64,000 nucleotides of DNA, taken from assembly GCF_016405855.1 (NCBI RefSeq), contig NZ_JAEFCA010000010.1, positions 93,289 through 157,288 of the forward strand, written 5' to 3'. Below the pieces are notes generated by a model, which was not told the origin of the DNA, did no database searches, and worked only from the letters and a program-made list of their open reading frames with translations. Each line of letters starts with the position of its first letter. Position 1 is the stretch's first letter. Source of the DNA: Flavobacterium sp. IB48 (GTDB lineage Bacteria > Bacteroidota > Bacteroidia > Flavobacteriales > Flavobacteriaceae). Made by a program: the position numbers and the translations under genes. Of the stretch, positions 8,167 through 16,783 are shown one piece after another.

Positions 8167-10656
8167 ATGAGAAACTTTACTTTATTTTCCTTCTTATTTT
8201 TTTCTATTACCACCTTTTCACAAATTAAAGGAACTATAACAGATGACAAAGGAAATCCGCTTCCTTTTGTATCCGTTTTTGAAGAAAACACTTATGCAGG
8301 AACCACTTCAAATGAGCAGGGAAAATATCAGCTTAATGTAAAAGAAATTGGAAAAAACAAAATTACTTTTCAATATTTAGGATTCAAAACTCAAAAAATA
8401 GCCGTCGCTGCCGGAAGCAAAACCGTTACTTTAGACATTCAGCTCCAAGAAGAAAGTTTTGCTTTAAATGAAGTAATTATCGATCCTAAAAACAATCCAG
8501 CAAATGCCATCATAAAAAATGCAATAGCTCATAAAAAAGAAAACTCGGATAAAACTGAAAGATATACAGCCGATTTTTATTCAAAAGGAATGTTTAAAGT
8601 AAAAGATCTTCCCAAAAAAATACTGGGCAAAAAAGTAGAACTTGGCGATGATATGGCTTCAAATTTAGATTCTACGGGAACTGGAATCTTATATTTATCT
8701 GAAACGATATCTAAAGTTAGCCTTGAAAAACCAAACAAGTTTAAAGAAAACATTATTGCTTCTAAAGTTTCTGGAAACAATCGTGGTTATAGTTATAATA
8801 CAGCAGCATTGTCAAATTACGACTTTTATGACAACACTTTAGATTTTGATGTAAAACTCATCTCACCTATCGCTGACAATGCTTTCAATTATTACAAATA
8901 CAAATTAGAAAGCACTTTTTACGACGACAACAATCAGCAGATTTATAAAATCAAAGTCATTCCGAAACGAGATAAAGAACCTGTTTTTGAAGGATACATT
9001 TATATTGTAGATGATAGTTTTGCCATTTATGCCATTGATTTAGACATCAAAGGGTATCGAATGAAAAATGAATTTACAGAAATAATGACTTTAAAACAGA
9101 GTTTCAGCTACAACACCAAAAATAAAATCTGGTCAAAAAATGCACAGACACTTTCTTTTAATGCTGGAATTTTTGGCGTAAAGTTCTCTGGAAATTTCAA
9201 TTATGTTTATTCTAATTATGAATTTCCTGCCTCATTTGAAAAGAAAACTTTTGGAAACGAGCTCGTAGCTTTTGATCTAAATGCCAATAAAAAAGATGAT
9301 ACTTTCTGGAATGAAATTCGTCCCATTCCGTTAACGATTGAAGAAAGCAGTGATTATGCAAAAAAAGATAGTTTACAGACTATTAGAAAATCAAAAAAAT
9401 ATACCGATTCTATTGATGCAAAAAACAACAAATTCAAGGTTTGGGATATTTTAATGGGTTACGATTATAAAAATACTTTTAAGAAATATTCTTTTGATTA
9501 TAAAGGCTTATTGAATATTTCTTCATTAAGTTTCAATACTGTTCAAGGTTTTAATTTGGATTCTGGCTTCTCTTTTAAAAAATGGAATGAAGAAGAAGGA
9601 AAAAGCACTTCGATAAGTACTACTTTTAATTATGGATTTTCTGACGAACGTTTTCGCGCAATTGGAGAATTCAGTCATCGATTCAACACTATTAATTATG
9701 CTACAATTTGGGGTTCTGGAGGAACAAAAACTGCTCAATTTAATAGTGCCGAACCAATTTCAAAATTTATTAATTCTATAAGCTCTCTATTTTTTAAAGA
9801 CAACTACATGAAGCTTTATAACTTAGAATTTGCTGAAATTAATTACGGACAAGATATTGCTAATGGAATAAATCTTACTGGAAAAATTGGTTACGAGCAG
9901 CGAAAACCGCTTTTGAATACAACCGACTATTCATTCTTTAAAAAAGATGATATTTACTCCTCAAATAATCCGTTAGCGCCAAACGATTTTACAACTCCAG
10001 CTTTTGATCAGCATCATTTGTTTAAAGCGCTTCTAACGACGAAGATCAATTTTGGAAACAAATATATTTCAAGACCTGACGGAAGATTTAATTTTAAAGA
10101 CGATAGATATCCGACGGTTTATTTAGCATTCGAGAAAACATTTGCGGCAAGCGAAAAAAAGTACGAATATGAACGAATTGGAGCTTCCGTTCAATATGAT
10201 TTATCGCTTGGTAATAAAGGTCTTTTAGGAACCAATTTTAGAGGAGGAAAATTCTTCAATGCTGAGAATATTTCGTTTATTGATTACAGACATTTTAACG
10301 GAAACCAAACTCATATTGGAACAAGTGAACGCTATCTAAATGTTTTCAACATGATGCCATATTATTCTAATAGCACAAACGATAGTTATTTTGAAATGCA
10401 TACCGAATACAATGATACGGGCTTTATTATGAATAAAATTCCGTTATTGAATCTTTTAAAATCAACTATGAATATCGGATTTCATGCTTTGGCAATTCCA
10501 GACAAAAAACCATATTCTGAATTTACAATTGGTTTAGACAATTTAGGTTTCGGAAAATTCAAATTATTCAGAATCGATTATATTCATTCTTACCAAGGTG
10601 GCATCCAACAAAATGGCGTTGTATTTGGATTGAAGATTTTAAATGCGTTAGATTAA
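8167..10656 (+). CDS. DUF5686 family protein with carboxypeptidase-regulatory-like domain
   Basis: An 829-residue exported protein with signal peptide MRNFTLFSFLFFSITTFSQ. A CarboxypepD_reg-like beta-sandwich (about residues 20-105, GTITDDKGNPLPFVSVFE...GTTSNEQGKY) is followed by a long strand-rich region of DUF5686 type that ends like an outer-membrane barrel. The carboxypeptidase-like domain is the one found at the N-terminus of Bacteroidota TonB receptors, but there is no plug domain here. The role is unknown; an outer-membrane location is inferred. It is transcribed alone between aroQ and the convergent CDF transporter. Confidence 0.85.
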   Translation: MRNFTLFSFLFFSITTFSQIKGTITDDKGNPLPFVSVFEENTYAGTTSNEQGKYQLNVKEIGKNKITFQYLGFKTQKIAVAAGSKTVTLDIQLQEESFALNEVIIDPKNNPANAIIKNAIAHKKENSDKTERYTADFYSKGMFKVKDLPKKILGKKVELGDDMASNLDSTGTGILYLSETISKVSLEKPNKFKENIIASKVSGNNRGYSYNTAALSNYDFYDNTLDFDVKLISPIADNAFNYYKYKLESTFYDDNNQQIYKIKVIPKRDKEPVFEGYIYIVDDSFAIYAIDLDIKGYRMKNEFTEIMTLKQSFSYNTKNKIWSKNAQTLSFNAGIFGVKFSGNFNYVYSNYEFPASFEKKTFGNELVAFDLNANKKDDTFWNEIRPIPLTIEESSDYAKKDSLQTIRKSKKYTDSIDAKNNKFKVWDILMGYDYKNTFKKYSFDYKGLLNISSLSFNTVQGFNLDSGFSFKKWNEEEGKSTSISTTFNYGFSDERFRAIGEFSHRFNTINYATIWGSGGTKTAQFNSAEPISKFINSISSLFFKDNYMKLYNLEFAEINYGQDIANGINLTGKIGYEQRKPLLNTTDYSFFKKDDIYSSNNPLAPNDFTTPAFDQHHLFKALLTTKINFGNKYISRPDGRFNFKDDRYPTVYLAFEKTFAASEKKYEYERIGASVQYDLSLGNKGLLGTNFRGGKFFNAENISFIDYRHFNGNQTHIGTSERYLNVFNMMPYYSNSTNDSYFEMHTEYNDTGFIMNKIPLLNLLKSTMNIGFHALAIPDKKPYSEFTIGLDNLGFGKFKLFRIDYIHSYQGGIQQNGVVFGLKILNALD

Positions 10657-10902
10657 AAAAGGTTTTAAGATTCTTAGATGCTAAGCTTCTAAGTTTTTCT
10701 TTTAATACTTGATCAGGCTGAGCAATCTACAGACTTCAGGAGAAGACCGAGCAAAGATTTTCAATCTTAAAAAAAAAGCTTAATTTAAAATCTGGTTTCA
10801 AGCAGATCATAAATTAAGCGGATTTTAAATTAAACTTTGTCAAACTTTAGAACTTTAACAAAGGAAAAGCTCAGAATCTTAGCACCTCAGAACCTTAGTG
10901 TC
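10657..10902. other. Intergenic region with TTAG/CTAAG motifs
   Basis: No ORF. Both ends carry scattered CTTAG/CTAAG motifs (10668-10698 and about 10872-10905) like the repeats at 13245-13405 upstream of murA, so the CDF-murA segment is bracketed by the same repeat type. The two ends can pair imperfectly and may end the convergent transcripts. Confidence 0.5.
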
Positions 10903-11778
10903 TTAAGAATAATCATCTGGCTCAACATGTATTAAAACGTGCCCAAGTTCTGGGATTTCTTTTCTCAAAGTGTCTTTTAATTCGTGTGCTAAATCATGTC
11001 CTTCTTTTACTGAAATTTTTGCAGAAACAATTGCGTGAAGATCTACGTGGTATTTCATTCCTGCTTTACGAATAAAACATTTTTCTGTTCCAAGAATTCC
11101 TGGAACCAATAAAGCTTTTACACGAATTTCTTCAACTAAATCTTCATGAAGATTTTCGTCCATAATTTCACCAAGCGCAGGTCTAAAGATTTTATAACTA
11201 TTATAGAGAATAAAAAAAGCTGCAAAAAGCGCTGCCCAATCATCTGCAGATTCATAACCTTTTCCCATAATCAGTGCAATCGAAATTCCGATAAACGCTG
11301 CAACAGAGGTTATAGCATCACTACGATGATGCCAAGCATCAGCAGCAAGAGAGGTACTATTGGTTTGCTTGCTTCGCTTCATAACCAAACGGAATGAATA
11401 CTCTTTCCAAATTATAATAGCTCCCAAAACATAAAGCGTCCAAGATTTTGGCAAATCATGATCACTTCCAATATTGGCAATACTTTCATATCCAATAATT
11501 GTTGCTGAAGTAATTAGGAAACCAACAACTAAAAATGTTATTAAAGGTTCTGCACGACCGTGTCCATAAGGATGATTTTCATCTGCTGGTTTATTCGAAT
11601 ATTTGATTCCAAAAAGTACCAAAAAAGACGAAAATATATCTGTCGTTGATTCTATTGCATCGGCAATCAAGGCATAAGAATTGCCAAAAAAACCTGCGAG
11701 ACCTTTTATAATGGCCAGGCAGGTATTTCCTATTATACTAAAAATAGTAGCTTTTATAGCTTTTTGTTCGTTTGTCAT
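10903..11778 (-). CDS. Cation diffusion facilitator family transporter
   Basis: A 291-residue inner-membrane metal exporter that exchanges Zn2+, Fe2+, Co2+ or similar ions for protons. About six membrane helices span residues 10-205. Metal site motifs are ALIADAIESTTD in TM2 and ADAWHHRSDA (HxxxD) in TM5. A His/Asp segment HPYGHGRAE lies after TM2. The cytoplasmic dimerisation domain (about 205-291) ends in HVLIHVEPDD. The metal cannot be told from the sequence. It is a single-gene unit flanked by repeats on both sides. Confidence 0.93.
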   Translation of the reverse strand: MTNEQKAIKATIFSIIGNTCLAIIKGLAGFFGNSYALIADAIESTTDIFSSFLVLFGIKYSNKPADENHPYGHGRAEPLITFLVVGFLITSATIIGYESIANIGSDHDLPKSWTLYVLGAIIIWKEYSFRLVMKRSKQTNSTSLAADAWHHRSDAITSVAAFIGISIALIMGKGYESADDWAALFAAFFILYNSYKIFRPALGEIMDENLHEDLVEEIRVKALLVPGILGTEKCFIRKAGMKYHVDLHAIVSAKISVKEGHDLAHELKDTLRKEIPELGHVLIHVEPDDYS

Positions 11779-11794
11779 TTAGACTATTTTTTTT

Positions 11795-11904
11795 AGCCAC
11801 GAATTACACAAATTACACGAAGATTAGCTTTGTGTTTTATTTTACTAATTTTTAAAAATTAAATTCGCAAAATAAAAATTAGTGCAATTCGTGTAATTCG
11901 TGGC
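11795..11904. repeat. Long inverted repeat between the CDF gene and murA
   Basis: The left arm AGCCACGAATTACACAAATT (from 11795) matches the reverse complement of the right arm ending at 11904 (ACGAATT...GTGGCT) over about 20 bases with one mismatch. The loop is about 70 bases with further weak pairing. It lies after murA and before CDF on the same strand. It is probably a dispersed chromosomal repeat acting as a folded transcript end. Confidence 0.75.
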
Positions 11905-11913
11905 TATAAACTT

Positions 11914-13227
11914 TTAAGCTCTCACGATTTTAGCTCCAATTGCTCTCAAACGCTCGTCGATACGCTCGTATCCACGATCGATTTGTTCAATATTCTGAAT
12001 TGTACTAGTTCCTTTTGCAGAAAGCGCAGCAATCAACAATGAGATTCCCGCACGAATATCAGGAGAAGACATTGTAGTTGCTTTTAATTGAGATTCGAAA
12101 TTATGTCCCATAACCACAGCTCTGTGCGGATCACATAACATGATTTTTGCTCCCATATCGATCAATTTATCCACGAAGAATAAACGGCTTTCGAACATTT
12201 TTTGGTGAATTAAAACATCTCCTTTTGCTTGAGTTGCCACAACCAAAACGATACTTAATAAATCTGGCGTAAATCCTGGCCATGGCGCATCGGCAATAGT
12301 TAAGATAGAACCGTCAATATCGGTTTTTACTTCATACCCGTCTTTGTGAGCAGGAATATAAATATCATCATTACGTTTTTCAACTGTAATTCCAAGTTTT
12401 CTAAAAGTATTTGGAATCAAACCTAAGTTTTCCCAACTTACATTTTTGATAGTAATTTCGCTTTTTGTCATAGCTGCAAGACCAATCCAAGAACCAATTT
12501 CGATCATATCTGGAAGAATTCTATGCTCACAACCTCCAAGACTTTCAACACCTTCGATAGTCAATAAGTTAGATCCAACTCCAGTGATTTTAGCTCCCAT
12601 AGAGTTCAGCATTTTACACAATTGCTGTAAGTATGGTTCGCAAGCTGCATTGTAAACTGTAGTTGTTCCTTTTGCTAAAACTGCAGCCATTACAATATTT
12701 GCAGTTCCAGTTACAGATGCTTCATCCAAAAGCATATCTGTTCCTTTAAGACCTTCTTTTGGAGTTTCTACTCCATAAAAATGATCTTCTCTGTTATATC
12801 TAAATTTTGCTCCAAGATTAATAAAACCTTCAAAGTGAGTATCTAATCTACGGCGACCGATTTTATCTCCACCTGGTTTTGGAATATATCCTTTTCCGAA
12901 ACGAGCCAAAAGAGGGCCAACAATCATAATAGAACCACGAAGCGCTCCTCCTTCTTTCTTGAAAGCTTCAGTTTCTAAATATCCAACATTAACTTCATCA
13001 GCTTGAAAAGTAATTGAACCTGGTTCGTTACGTTGAATTTTCACCCCTAAATTCCCCAACAAAGTGATTAATTTATTGATGTCTATAATATCAGGAATGT
13101 TATTAATTTTTACTTTCTCTCCTGTTAGAAGCACGGCACATAAAATTTGTAATGCCTCATTCTTTGCTCCTTGCGGAGTGATTTCTCCTTTTAAAGGAGT
13201 TCCTCCTTCGATTTTAAAAATTCCCAT
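11914..13227 (-). CDS. murA: UDP-N-acetylglucosamine 1-carboxyvinyltransferase MurA (Cys-to-Asp type)
   Basis: A 437-residue cytoplasmic enzyme transferring enolpyruvate from PEP to UDP-GlcNAc, the first committed step of peptidoglycan synthesis. Conserved features include GAKNEALQ near residue 20 (Lys22/Asn23 equivalents), the RRLDTHFEGF segment and the C-terminal DRGYERIDERLRAIGA. The active-site loop reads IPKPGGDKIGRRR, with Asp121 where E. coli has Cys115 (PGGCxIGxRP). Such Asp enzymes are known from mycobacteria and chlamydiae, remain active and are not alkylated by fosfomycin. It lies downstream of the DUF493 and DUF4290 genes, separated by a repeat-bearing gap, and probably shares their transcript. 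Confidence 0.95.
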   Translation of the reverse strand: MGIFKIEGGTPLKGEITPQGAKNEALQILCAVLLTGEKVKINNIPDIIDINKLITLLGNLGVKIQRNEPGSITFQADEVNVGYLETEAFKKEGGALRGSIMIVGPLLARFGKGYIPKPGGDKIGRRRLDTHFEGFINLGAKFRYNREDHFYGVETPKEGLKGTDMLLDEASVTGTANIVMAAVLAKGTTTVYNAACEPYLQQLCKMLNSMGAKITGVGSNLLTIEGVESLGGCEHRILPDMIEIGSWIGLAAMTKSEITIKNVSWENLGLIPNTFRKLGITVEKRNDDIYIPAHKDGYEVKTDIDGSILTIADAPWPGFTPDLLSIVLVVATQAKGDVLIHQKMFESRLFFVDKLIDMGAKIMLCDPHRAVVMGHNFESQLKATTMSSPDIRAGISLLIAALSAKGTSTIQNIEQIDRGYERIDERLRAIGAKIVRA

Positions 13228-13244
13228 AGATCTTGTTTAGGTTC

Positions 13245-13412
13245 TTTCAAAGTTTCTAAGATTCTGAGATTCTAAGATTCTAAGTAAAAAAACTCAGCAA
13301 CTTAGTAGCTTAGCAGCTTAGCAGCTTTTTTTTATTTTTGTTTTTGTTTATTTTTTAAGCATCTAAGTAAAAAAAACTTAGCAACTTAGGAGCTTAGCCT
13401 CTTAGTCGCTTT
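13245..13412. repeat. TTAG-rich tandem/inverted repeats upstream of murA
   Basis: A CTAAG-rich left part (13248-13284) is followed by CTTAG-rich runs of the AACTTAGTAGCTTAGCAGC type. A related block starting CTAAGTAAAAAAA occurs twice (13280 and 13363) in direct orientation, about 83 bases apart. CTAAG and CTTAG parts can fold on each other. There is no ORF. Similar motifs occur at 10668 and 10872. Confidence 0.7.
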
Positions 13413-13415
13413 TTC

Positions 13416-14138
13416 TTACTTTTGATTATTGTTTTTTTGAAATGTCTTTTTTTGACCGCCTTTGTTATTGTTTTTGTTATTCTGCGTTTTTGGCTGTGTT
13501 CCAGAAGCTGTTTTATTAGACATGCGTTTATTAGTGCGCATTAAATCTGTTGTATTCAACAATTCTTCTGTACTGTGTAGTAAATTAATTTTACCGCCAG
13601 ATAATTCATATAAATGCTCAAAAATCACATCATCTTTTACTGTGTCTTTGTTCCAGCTTAAAAACGACTTTTTCATGTGATTGGCAATTACCATTATCAG
13701 CGCATTTTTCATTTCGCCTTCTTCCCATTTATTAGCAACTTCAATCATATATTTGATGTTATTGCCATAAAATCTATATTTTGGAAAGTTCTGCGGATAT
13801 TGCAAAGTTTCAGGTTTTAACTGCAATACATCGCGAGACGGAATTGGGTATGGCGATTCTACATTCAGTTTGAAATCAGACATAATAAAAAGCTGATCCC
13901 AAAGTTTATGCTGAAAATCTGGTACGTCACGCAAATGCGGATTTAGGCTTCCCATAACCTGAATGATATATTTCGCGGCTTTATTGCGCGTTTCATCATC
14001 TTCGATTGCAGTTGCCTGATCGATCAATTTTTGTAAATGACGCCCATATTCTGGGATAATTAAACGTTGTCTTTCAGAATTGTATTCCAAATTATACACA
14101 ACGTCACTTGCGGCTTCTCTTTTATATTTTTCGATCAT
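13416..14138 (-). CDS. DUF4290 domain-containing protein
   Basis: A 240-residue cytoplasmic protein. Residues about 1-190 match my recollection of the Bacteroidota family DUF4290 (LEYNSERQRLIIPEYGRHLQKLID...). The last 40 residues are a low-complexity Asn/Lys/Gln tail (NNKNNNKGGQKK) of likely disordered nature, suggestive of nucleic-acid or surface contact. The biochemical role is unknown. It follows the DUF493 gene by 4 bases and precedes murA, an order I remember as usual in flavobacteria, which hints at a link with envelope growth without proving one. Confidence 0.85.
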   Translation of the reverse strand: MIEKYKREAASDVVYNLEYNSERQRLIIPEYGRHLQKLIDQATAIEDDETRNKAAKYIIQVMGSLNPHLRDVPDFQHKLWDQLFIMSDFKLNVESPYPIPSRDVLQLKPETLQYPQNFPKYRFYGNNIKYMIEVANKWEEGEMKNALIMVIANHMKKSFLSWNKDTVKDDVIFEHLYELSGGKINLLHSTEELLNTTDLMRTNKRMSNKTASGTQPKTQNNKNNNKGGQKKTFQKNNNQK

Positions 14139-14142
14139 AAGT

Positions 14143-14439
14143 TTATAATGAAACTATACCTTCTATTGTAGAAACTTCTTTGTATTTACTAATCACATCG
14201 TCTGAGCTGTGCATCGTAACATCTACAGAAACACTGGTAAATTTACCTGTTTTAGATTTTGTTGTTTTAATAACCGCTCCCATTCTATCAAAAGCTTTTT
14301 CAACACGCTCTACATTATCACCTACAGAAGGCACAATAAACTTATACAAATATTCTGCTGGCCAAGTGTTTGCGTTATCAAGTTCTACTTTTAATCTTTC
14401 GTAAAATTCGGCGGTGTTTTTTTCTTTATCGTTCTCCAT
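14143..14439 (-). CDS. DUF493 family protein (YbeD-like)
   Basis: A 98-residue cytoplasmic protein with the small alpha/beta ACT-like fold of the DUF493/YbeD family: YLYKFIVPSVGDNVERVEKAF then a Ser/Thr-rich strand pair GKFTSVSVDVTMHSSDDVISKY. YbeD-type proteins are thought to be regulatory, with no known enzyme activity. It is first in a minus-strand group with DUF4290 (4-base gap) and then murA. No promoter motif is obvious upstream. Confidence 0.85.
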   Translation of the reverse strand: MENDKEKNTAEFYERLKVELDNANTWPAEYLYKFIVPSVGDNVERVEKAFDRMGAVIKTTKSKTGKFTSVSVDVTMHSSDDVISKYKEVSTIEGIVSL

Positions 14440-14837
14440 TCGTAATTAAAAATAAACGCAAATATACGGTTTTTGAATTTAGATTTTTGAGTTTCGATTT
14501 TAGATTTTTTCTGTACTTAAAACTTTGTTTTAAAGGGACAAAGTTACAAAGGCGCAAAGGTGCAGAGAAAAAAGCAATCGAAGATTATTTCTTTGTAAAA
14601 TTTACGCTTATATTTGAGAAAATAATCCTTAAAATATTTCTCAAAAAGTTTACTAGAAGGACTCATACAACGTACTGTTTGTCATTTCGACGAAGGAGAA
14701 ATCTCCGTAAGTAACTCCTCACGGTATTTCGCCAACCTTTGTCGAGCTTCTCGTGGAGATTTCTCCTTCGTCGAAATGACAATATTGTGGAAAAACTTTA
14801 CGTCTCTGTGACTTTGCGAGATTAAAAACACATTACA
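14440..14837. other. Repeat-bearing intergenic region
   Basis: 398 bases without a supported gene. They hold a fragment of a 'CAAAGTTACAAAGGCGCAAAG' type motif near 14538, a perfect 26-bp inverted repeat (14681-14780, listed separately) and 'GACTTTGCGAGATTA' at about 14811, which recurs near 56890. An ORF on the plus strand here (14370-14714) overlaps the DUF493 gene and the repeat and is not credible. Confidence 0.6.
14681..14780. repeat. Perfect 26-bp inverted repeat
   Basis: The left arm at 14681-14706 begins GTCATTTCGACGAAGGAG. The right arm 14755-14780 is its exact reverse complement. The loop is 48 bases. The arm sequence is of a type I remember as dispersed in many Bacteroidota genomes. 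It may act as a terminator-like or REP-like hairpin between divergent genes, but there is no T-run. Confidence 0.85.
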
Positions 14838-15749
14838 ATGAAAAAACTCCTTTTACTTTTTATCGTTCTTACCTTAAATTCGATTCAAGCACAAGAAGTC
14901 AAAACACTGACTTATTTCCAAAACGACACTTTAAAACTTGATTTAGATTTATATCTGCCAAAGAAAAAAGCTGGTGAAAAAATCCCGTTGATTATGTTCG
15001 CTTTCGGTGGCGGATTTTCTGGCGGAGAGCGTACAAGCGAAAAAGATTTTGGTTTATTCATGGCTAAAAATGGTTATGCAGTTGCAAGCATTTCGTACAG
15101 CCTATACATGAAAGGAAAAGATTTTGGCTGTAAAGGAACTTTAACCGAAAAAATAAAAGCAATACAAATTGGCGTGAGCGATATGTGGCAAGCAACGGCT
15201 TTCTTAATTGAAAATGCAGATAAATATAATCTTGACACTTCAAAAATCTTCATTTCTGGAATTAGTGCGGGAGCCGAAATTGGTTTCCATGCTTCGTTTT
15301 GGGATTATAAATTAATGAATTTATACAAAAAAAATCTCCCAGAAAACTTTAAATACAAAGGTTTCATTGGAGGCTCAGGAGCGATTCAGGATATTAATCT
15401 GATTACAAAAGAAAAAGCAATTCCGATGTTGTTGGCTCATGGAAGCAATGATGATACAGTTCCGTACGCTGCAGGTTCACATCGTTCTTGCCCGACAAAT
15501 GCTTCTGGCTGGCTGATTCTTTTTGGCTCTTATGCAGTCTACAATCAAATGAACGATTTACATAAGGACATCGAACTGATTACTTTCTGCGGTGGCGGAC
15601 ATGAATTCTCGGGTTATCTTTTTCATGAAGGACAGCAGTATGTTTTGGATTTTGTGAATGATGTTTTGAATGGTAAAAAATTCCAATCGCATTTGATTGT
15701 TCCTTCTAAAAATGGCAAAAATTCTGGGAAGTATTCATTTTGTGAATAA
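14838..15749 (+). CDS. Exported alpha/beta-hydrolase (esterase/lipase-like)
   Basis: A 303-residue protein with signal peptide (MKKLLLLFIVLTLNSIQAQ) and an alpha/beta-hydrolase fold like BD-FAE/carboxylesterase proteins. The oxyanion region is FAFGGGFSGGE and the nucleophile elbow GISAGAE (Ser143). The acid is probably Asp in HGSNDDTVPY and the catalytic His is in CGGGHEFSG. Several Cys in the C-terminal half (GSHRSCP, TFCGGGH) suit a periplasmic protein. The substrate is unknown; a small ester or acyl sugar is likely. The gene at 15766 follows by 16 bases and may be co-transcribed. Confidence 0.85.
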   Translation: MKKLLLLFIVLTLNSIQAQEVKTLTYFQNDTLKLDLDLYLPKKKAGEKIPLIMFAFGGGFSGGERTSEKDFGLFMAKNGYAVASISYSLYMKGKDFGCKGTLTEKIKAIQIGVSDMWQATAFLIENADKYNLDTSKIFISGISAGAEIGFHASFWDYKLMNLYKKNLPENFKYKGFIGGSGAIQDINLITKEKAIPMLLAHGSNDDTVPYAAGSHRSCPTNASGWLILFGSYAVYNQMNDLHKDIELITFCGGGHEFSGYLFHEGQQYVLDFVNDVLNGKKFQSHLIVPSKNGKNSGKYSFCE

Positions 15750-15765
15750 TTCTTAAAGTAAAACA

Positions 15766-16332
15766 ATGAAAGTTGATTATAAAAATTTTGAAATTGAAGT
15801 TATTGATGATAAAAATTACATTTTGAATTCAAGCAATAATTTACGTCAATATCAAAAAGTTTATTATGAAGAAAGTGAATTTCACTGTAGTAGTAAGCAC
15901 GCTGTCATTATTAAAGAACATGGAATCGAGATTTCAAATGCAATAATTTGTGAAACTGAGGGCGCAACAGGAATATATGAAAACTCATACATCATTGAAA
16001 ATGATAAAATATGGATTCGAGTCTCCAATAAAATTTACTGTTTAAAAATTCCTTCATTAGAAATTATATGGCAAAAAGAGTTTGATCAATTCACTAACTT
16101 TTGCTTTTACAAACTTGAAGAAGATTTTCTTATTCATGGAGAATTAGAAATTTTCAGAATAACAAAAAATGGAGAGATTATTTGGCGTTTTGGAGGAAGA
16201 GATATTTGGGTAAATTCTGAAGGCAGTGAAGAACTTATTATTAAAGATAATGTTATACTTTTAGTAGATTTTGAATCGAACAGATACATTCTTGATTTTG
16301 ATGGAAATTTATTAGAAGACATCTCAAAATAA
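15766..16332 (+). CDS. Hypothetical protein with beta-propeller-like blades
   Basis: A 188-residue cytoplasmic protein of no family I recognise. The second half shows repeating strand units ending in W (LEIIWQKEF, GEIIWRFGGRDIWVN) and a final DFDGNLL, as in PQQ/WD-like propeller blades, so a partial propeller or beta-sandwich is likely. There is no signal peptide, in contrast to the esterase 16 bases upstream. Base use is more AT-rich than the flanking housekeeping genes. It could be an immunity-like or accessory protein, but nothing supports a specific job. Confidence 0.6.
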   Translation: MKVDYKNFEIEVIDDKNYILNSSNNLRQYQKVYYEESEFHCSSKHAVIIKEHGIEISNAIICETEGATGIYENSYIIENDKIWIRVSNKIYCLKIPSLEIIWQKEFDQFTNFCFYKLEEDFLIHGELEIFRITKNGEIIWRFGGRDIWVNSEGSEELIIKDNVILLVDFESNRYILDFDGNLLEDISK

Positions 16333-16428
16333 TAAAAAAAGAAATAGCTACAGATATTTGGCTAAAGCCAAGATTTTAAAACCATTTAAATCCGTTAGTT
16401 AAAACCAACGGCAATTCAAATAAAATTT

Positions 16429-16441
16429 GCTCCGCTGGAGC
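16429..16441. repeat. GCTCCGCTGGAGC palindromic repeat, single copy
   Basis: The near-palindrome GCTCCGCTGGAGC is the same element that occurs four times at 42277-42456. Confidence 0.8.
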
Positions 16442-16466
16442 AAAATATTACATTTAGAGTTTGGTT

Positions 16467-16568
16467 TCCTGCAAGGTTTTCAAAACCTTGTAGGTTTCTA
16501 AATACGAATTATTAATTAGGTGAAAAGAGAAAAAATAATACCTACAAGGTTTTGAAAACCTTGCAGGA
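16467..16568. repeat. Perfect 28-bp inverted repeat
   Basis: The arms 16467-16494 and 16541-16568 are exact reverse complements (core CAAGGTTTTCAAAACCTTG). Each arm is itself nearly palindromic, so both a cruciform and two small hairpins are possible. Loop 46 bases. It is a dispersed type known to me from Bacteroidota intergenic regions. Confidence 0.85.
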
Positions 16569-16617
16569 GAAAAAAATACAAAATAATTCCAAAAACAAAA
16601 CCATCTCTCCTTTTTAG

Positions 16618-16690
16618 CCCTGATGGAAGCGGAAATCCTTTTGCTTTTTCCTTTAAAAAGCAAAAGATTGCAGCGGACAGCAGGAACCCA
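16618..16690. repeat. Hairpin block of a dispersed flavobacterial repeat type
   Basis: TTTTGCTTTTT (16639-16649) pairs with AAAAAGCAAAA (16655-16665), flanked by AAGCGGAAATCC and GCAGCGGACAGCAGG. This outer pattern (GATGGAAGCGG...CAGCGGACAGCAGGA) is one I remember between genes in many Flavobacterium genomes. Repeat status is inferred because there is one copy here. Confidence 0.5.
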
Positions 16691-16757
16691 TGACTGCTAA
16701 AAATGCTAAATCTTTCGCTTCAAGCAAATATTCTTTTTAATTATAAATAAGTTTAGG

Positions 16758-16765
16758 TAAATTTG
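16758..16765 (+). promoter_or_regulatory. -7 element of the AAA ATPase gene
   Basis: TAAATTTG matches TAnnTTTG. It overlaps a possible TTG start at 16763, so transcription would begin after that codon and the GTG at 16784 becomes the better start. Confidence 0.5.
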
Positions 16766-16783
16766 CGCTTTATTTTTAGAATA

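Larger units (their letters stand above)
16333..16757. other. Repeat cluster without genes
   Basis: About 425 bases with no ORF but at least four separate palindromic elements: a CCGTTAGTT/AACCAACGG hairpin (16392-16411), the 13-mer GCTCCGCTGGAGC (16429-16441), a 28-bp perfect inverted repeat (16467-16568) and a hairpin block at 16618-16690. It looks like a site where dispersed chromosomal repeats collected. Confidence 0.65.
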
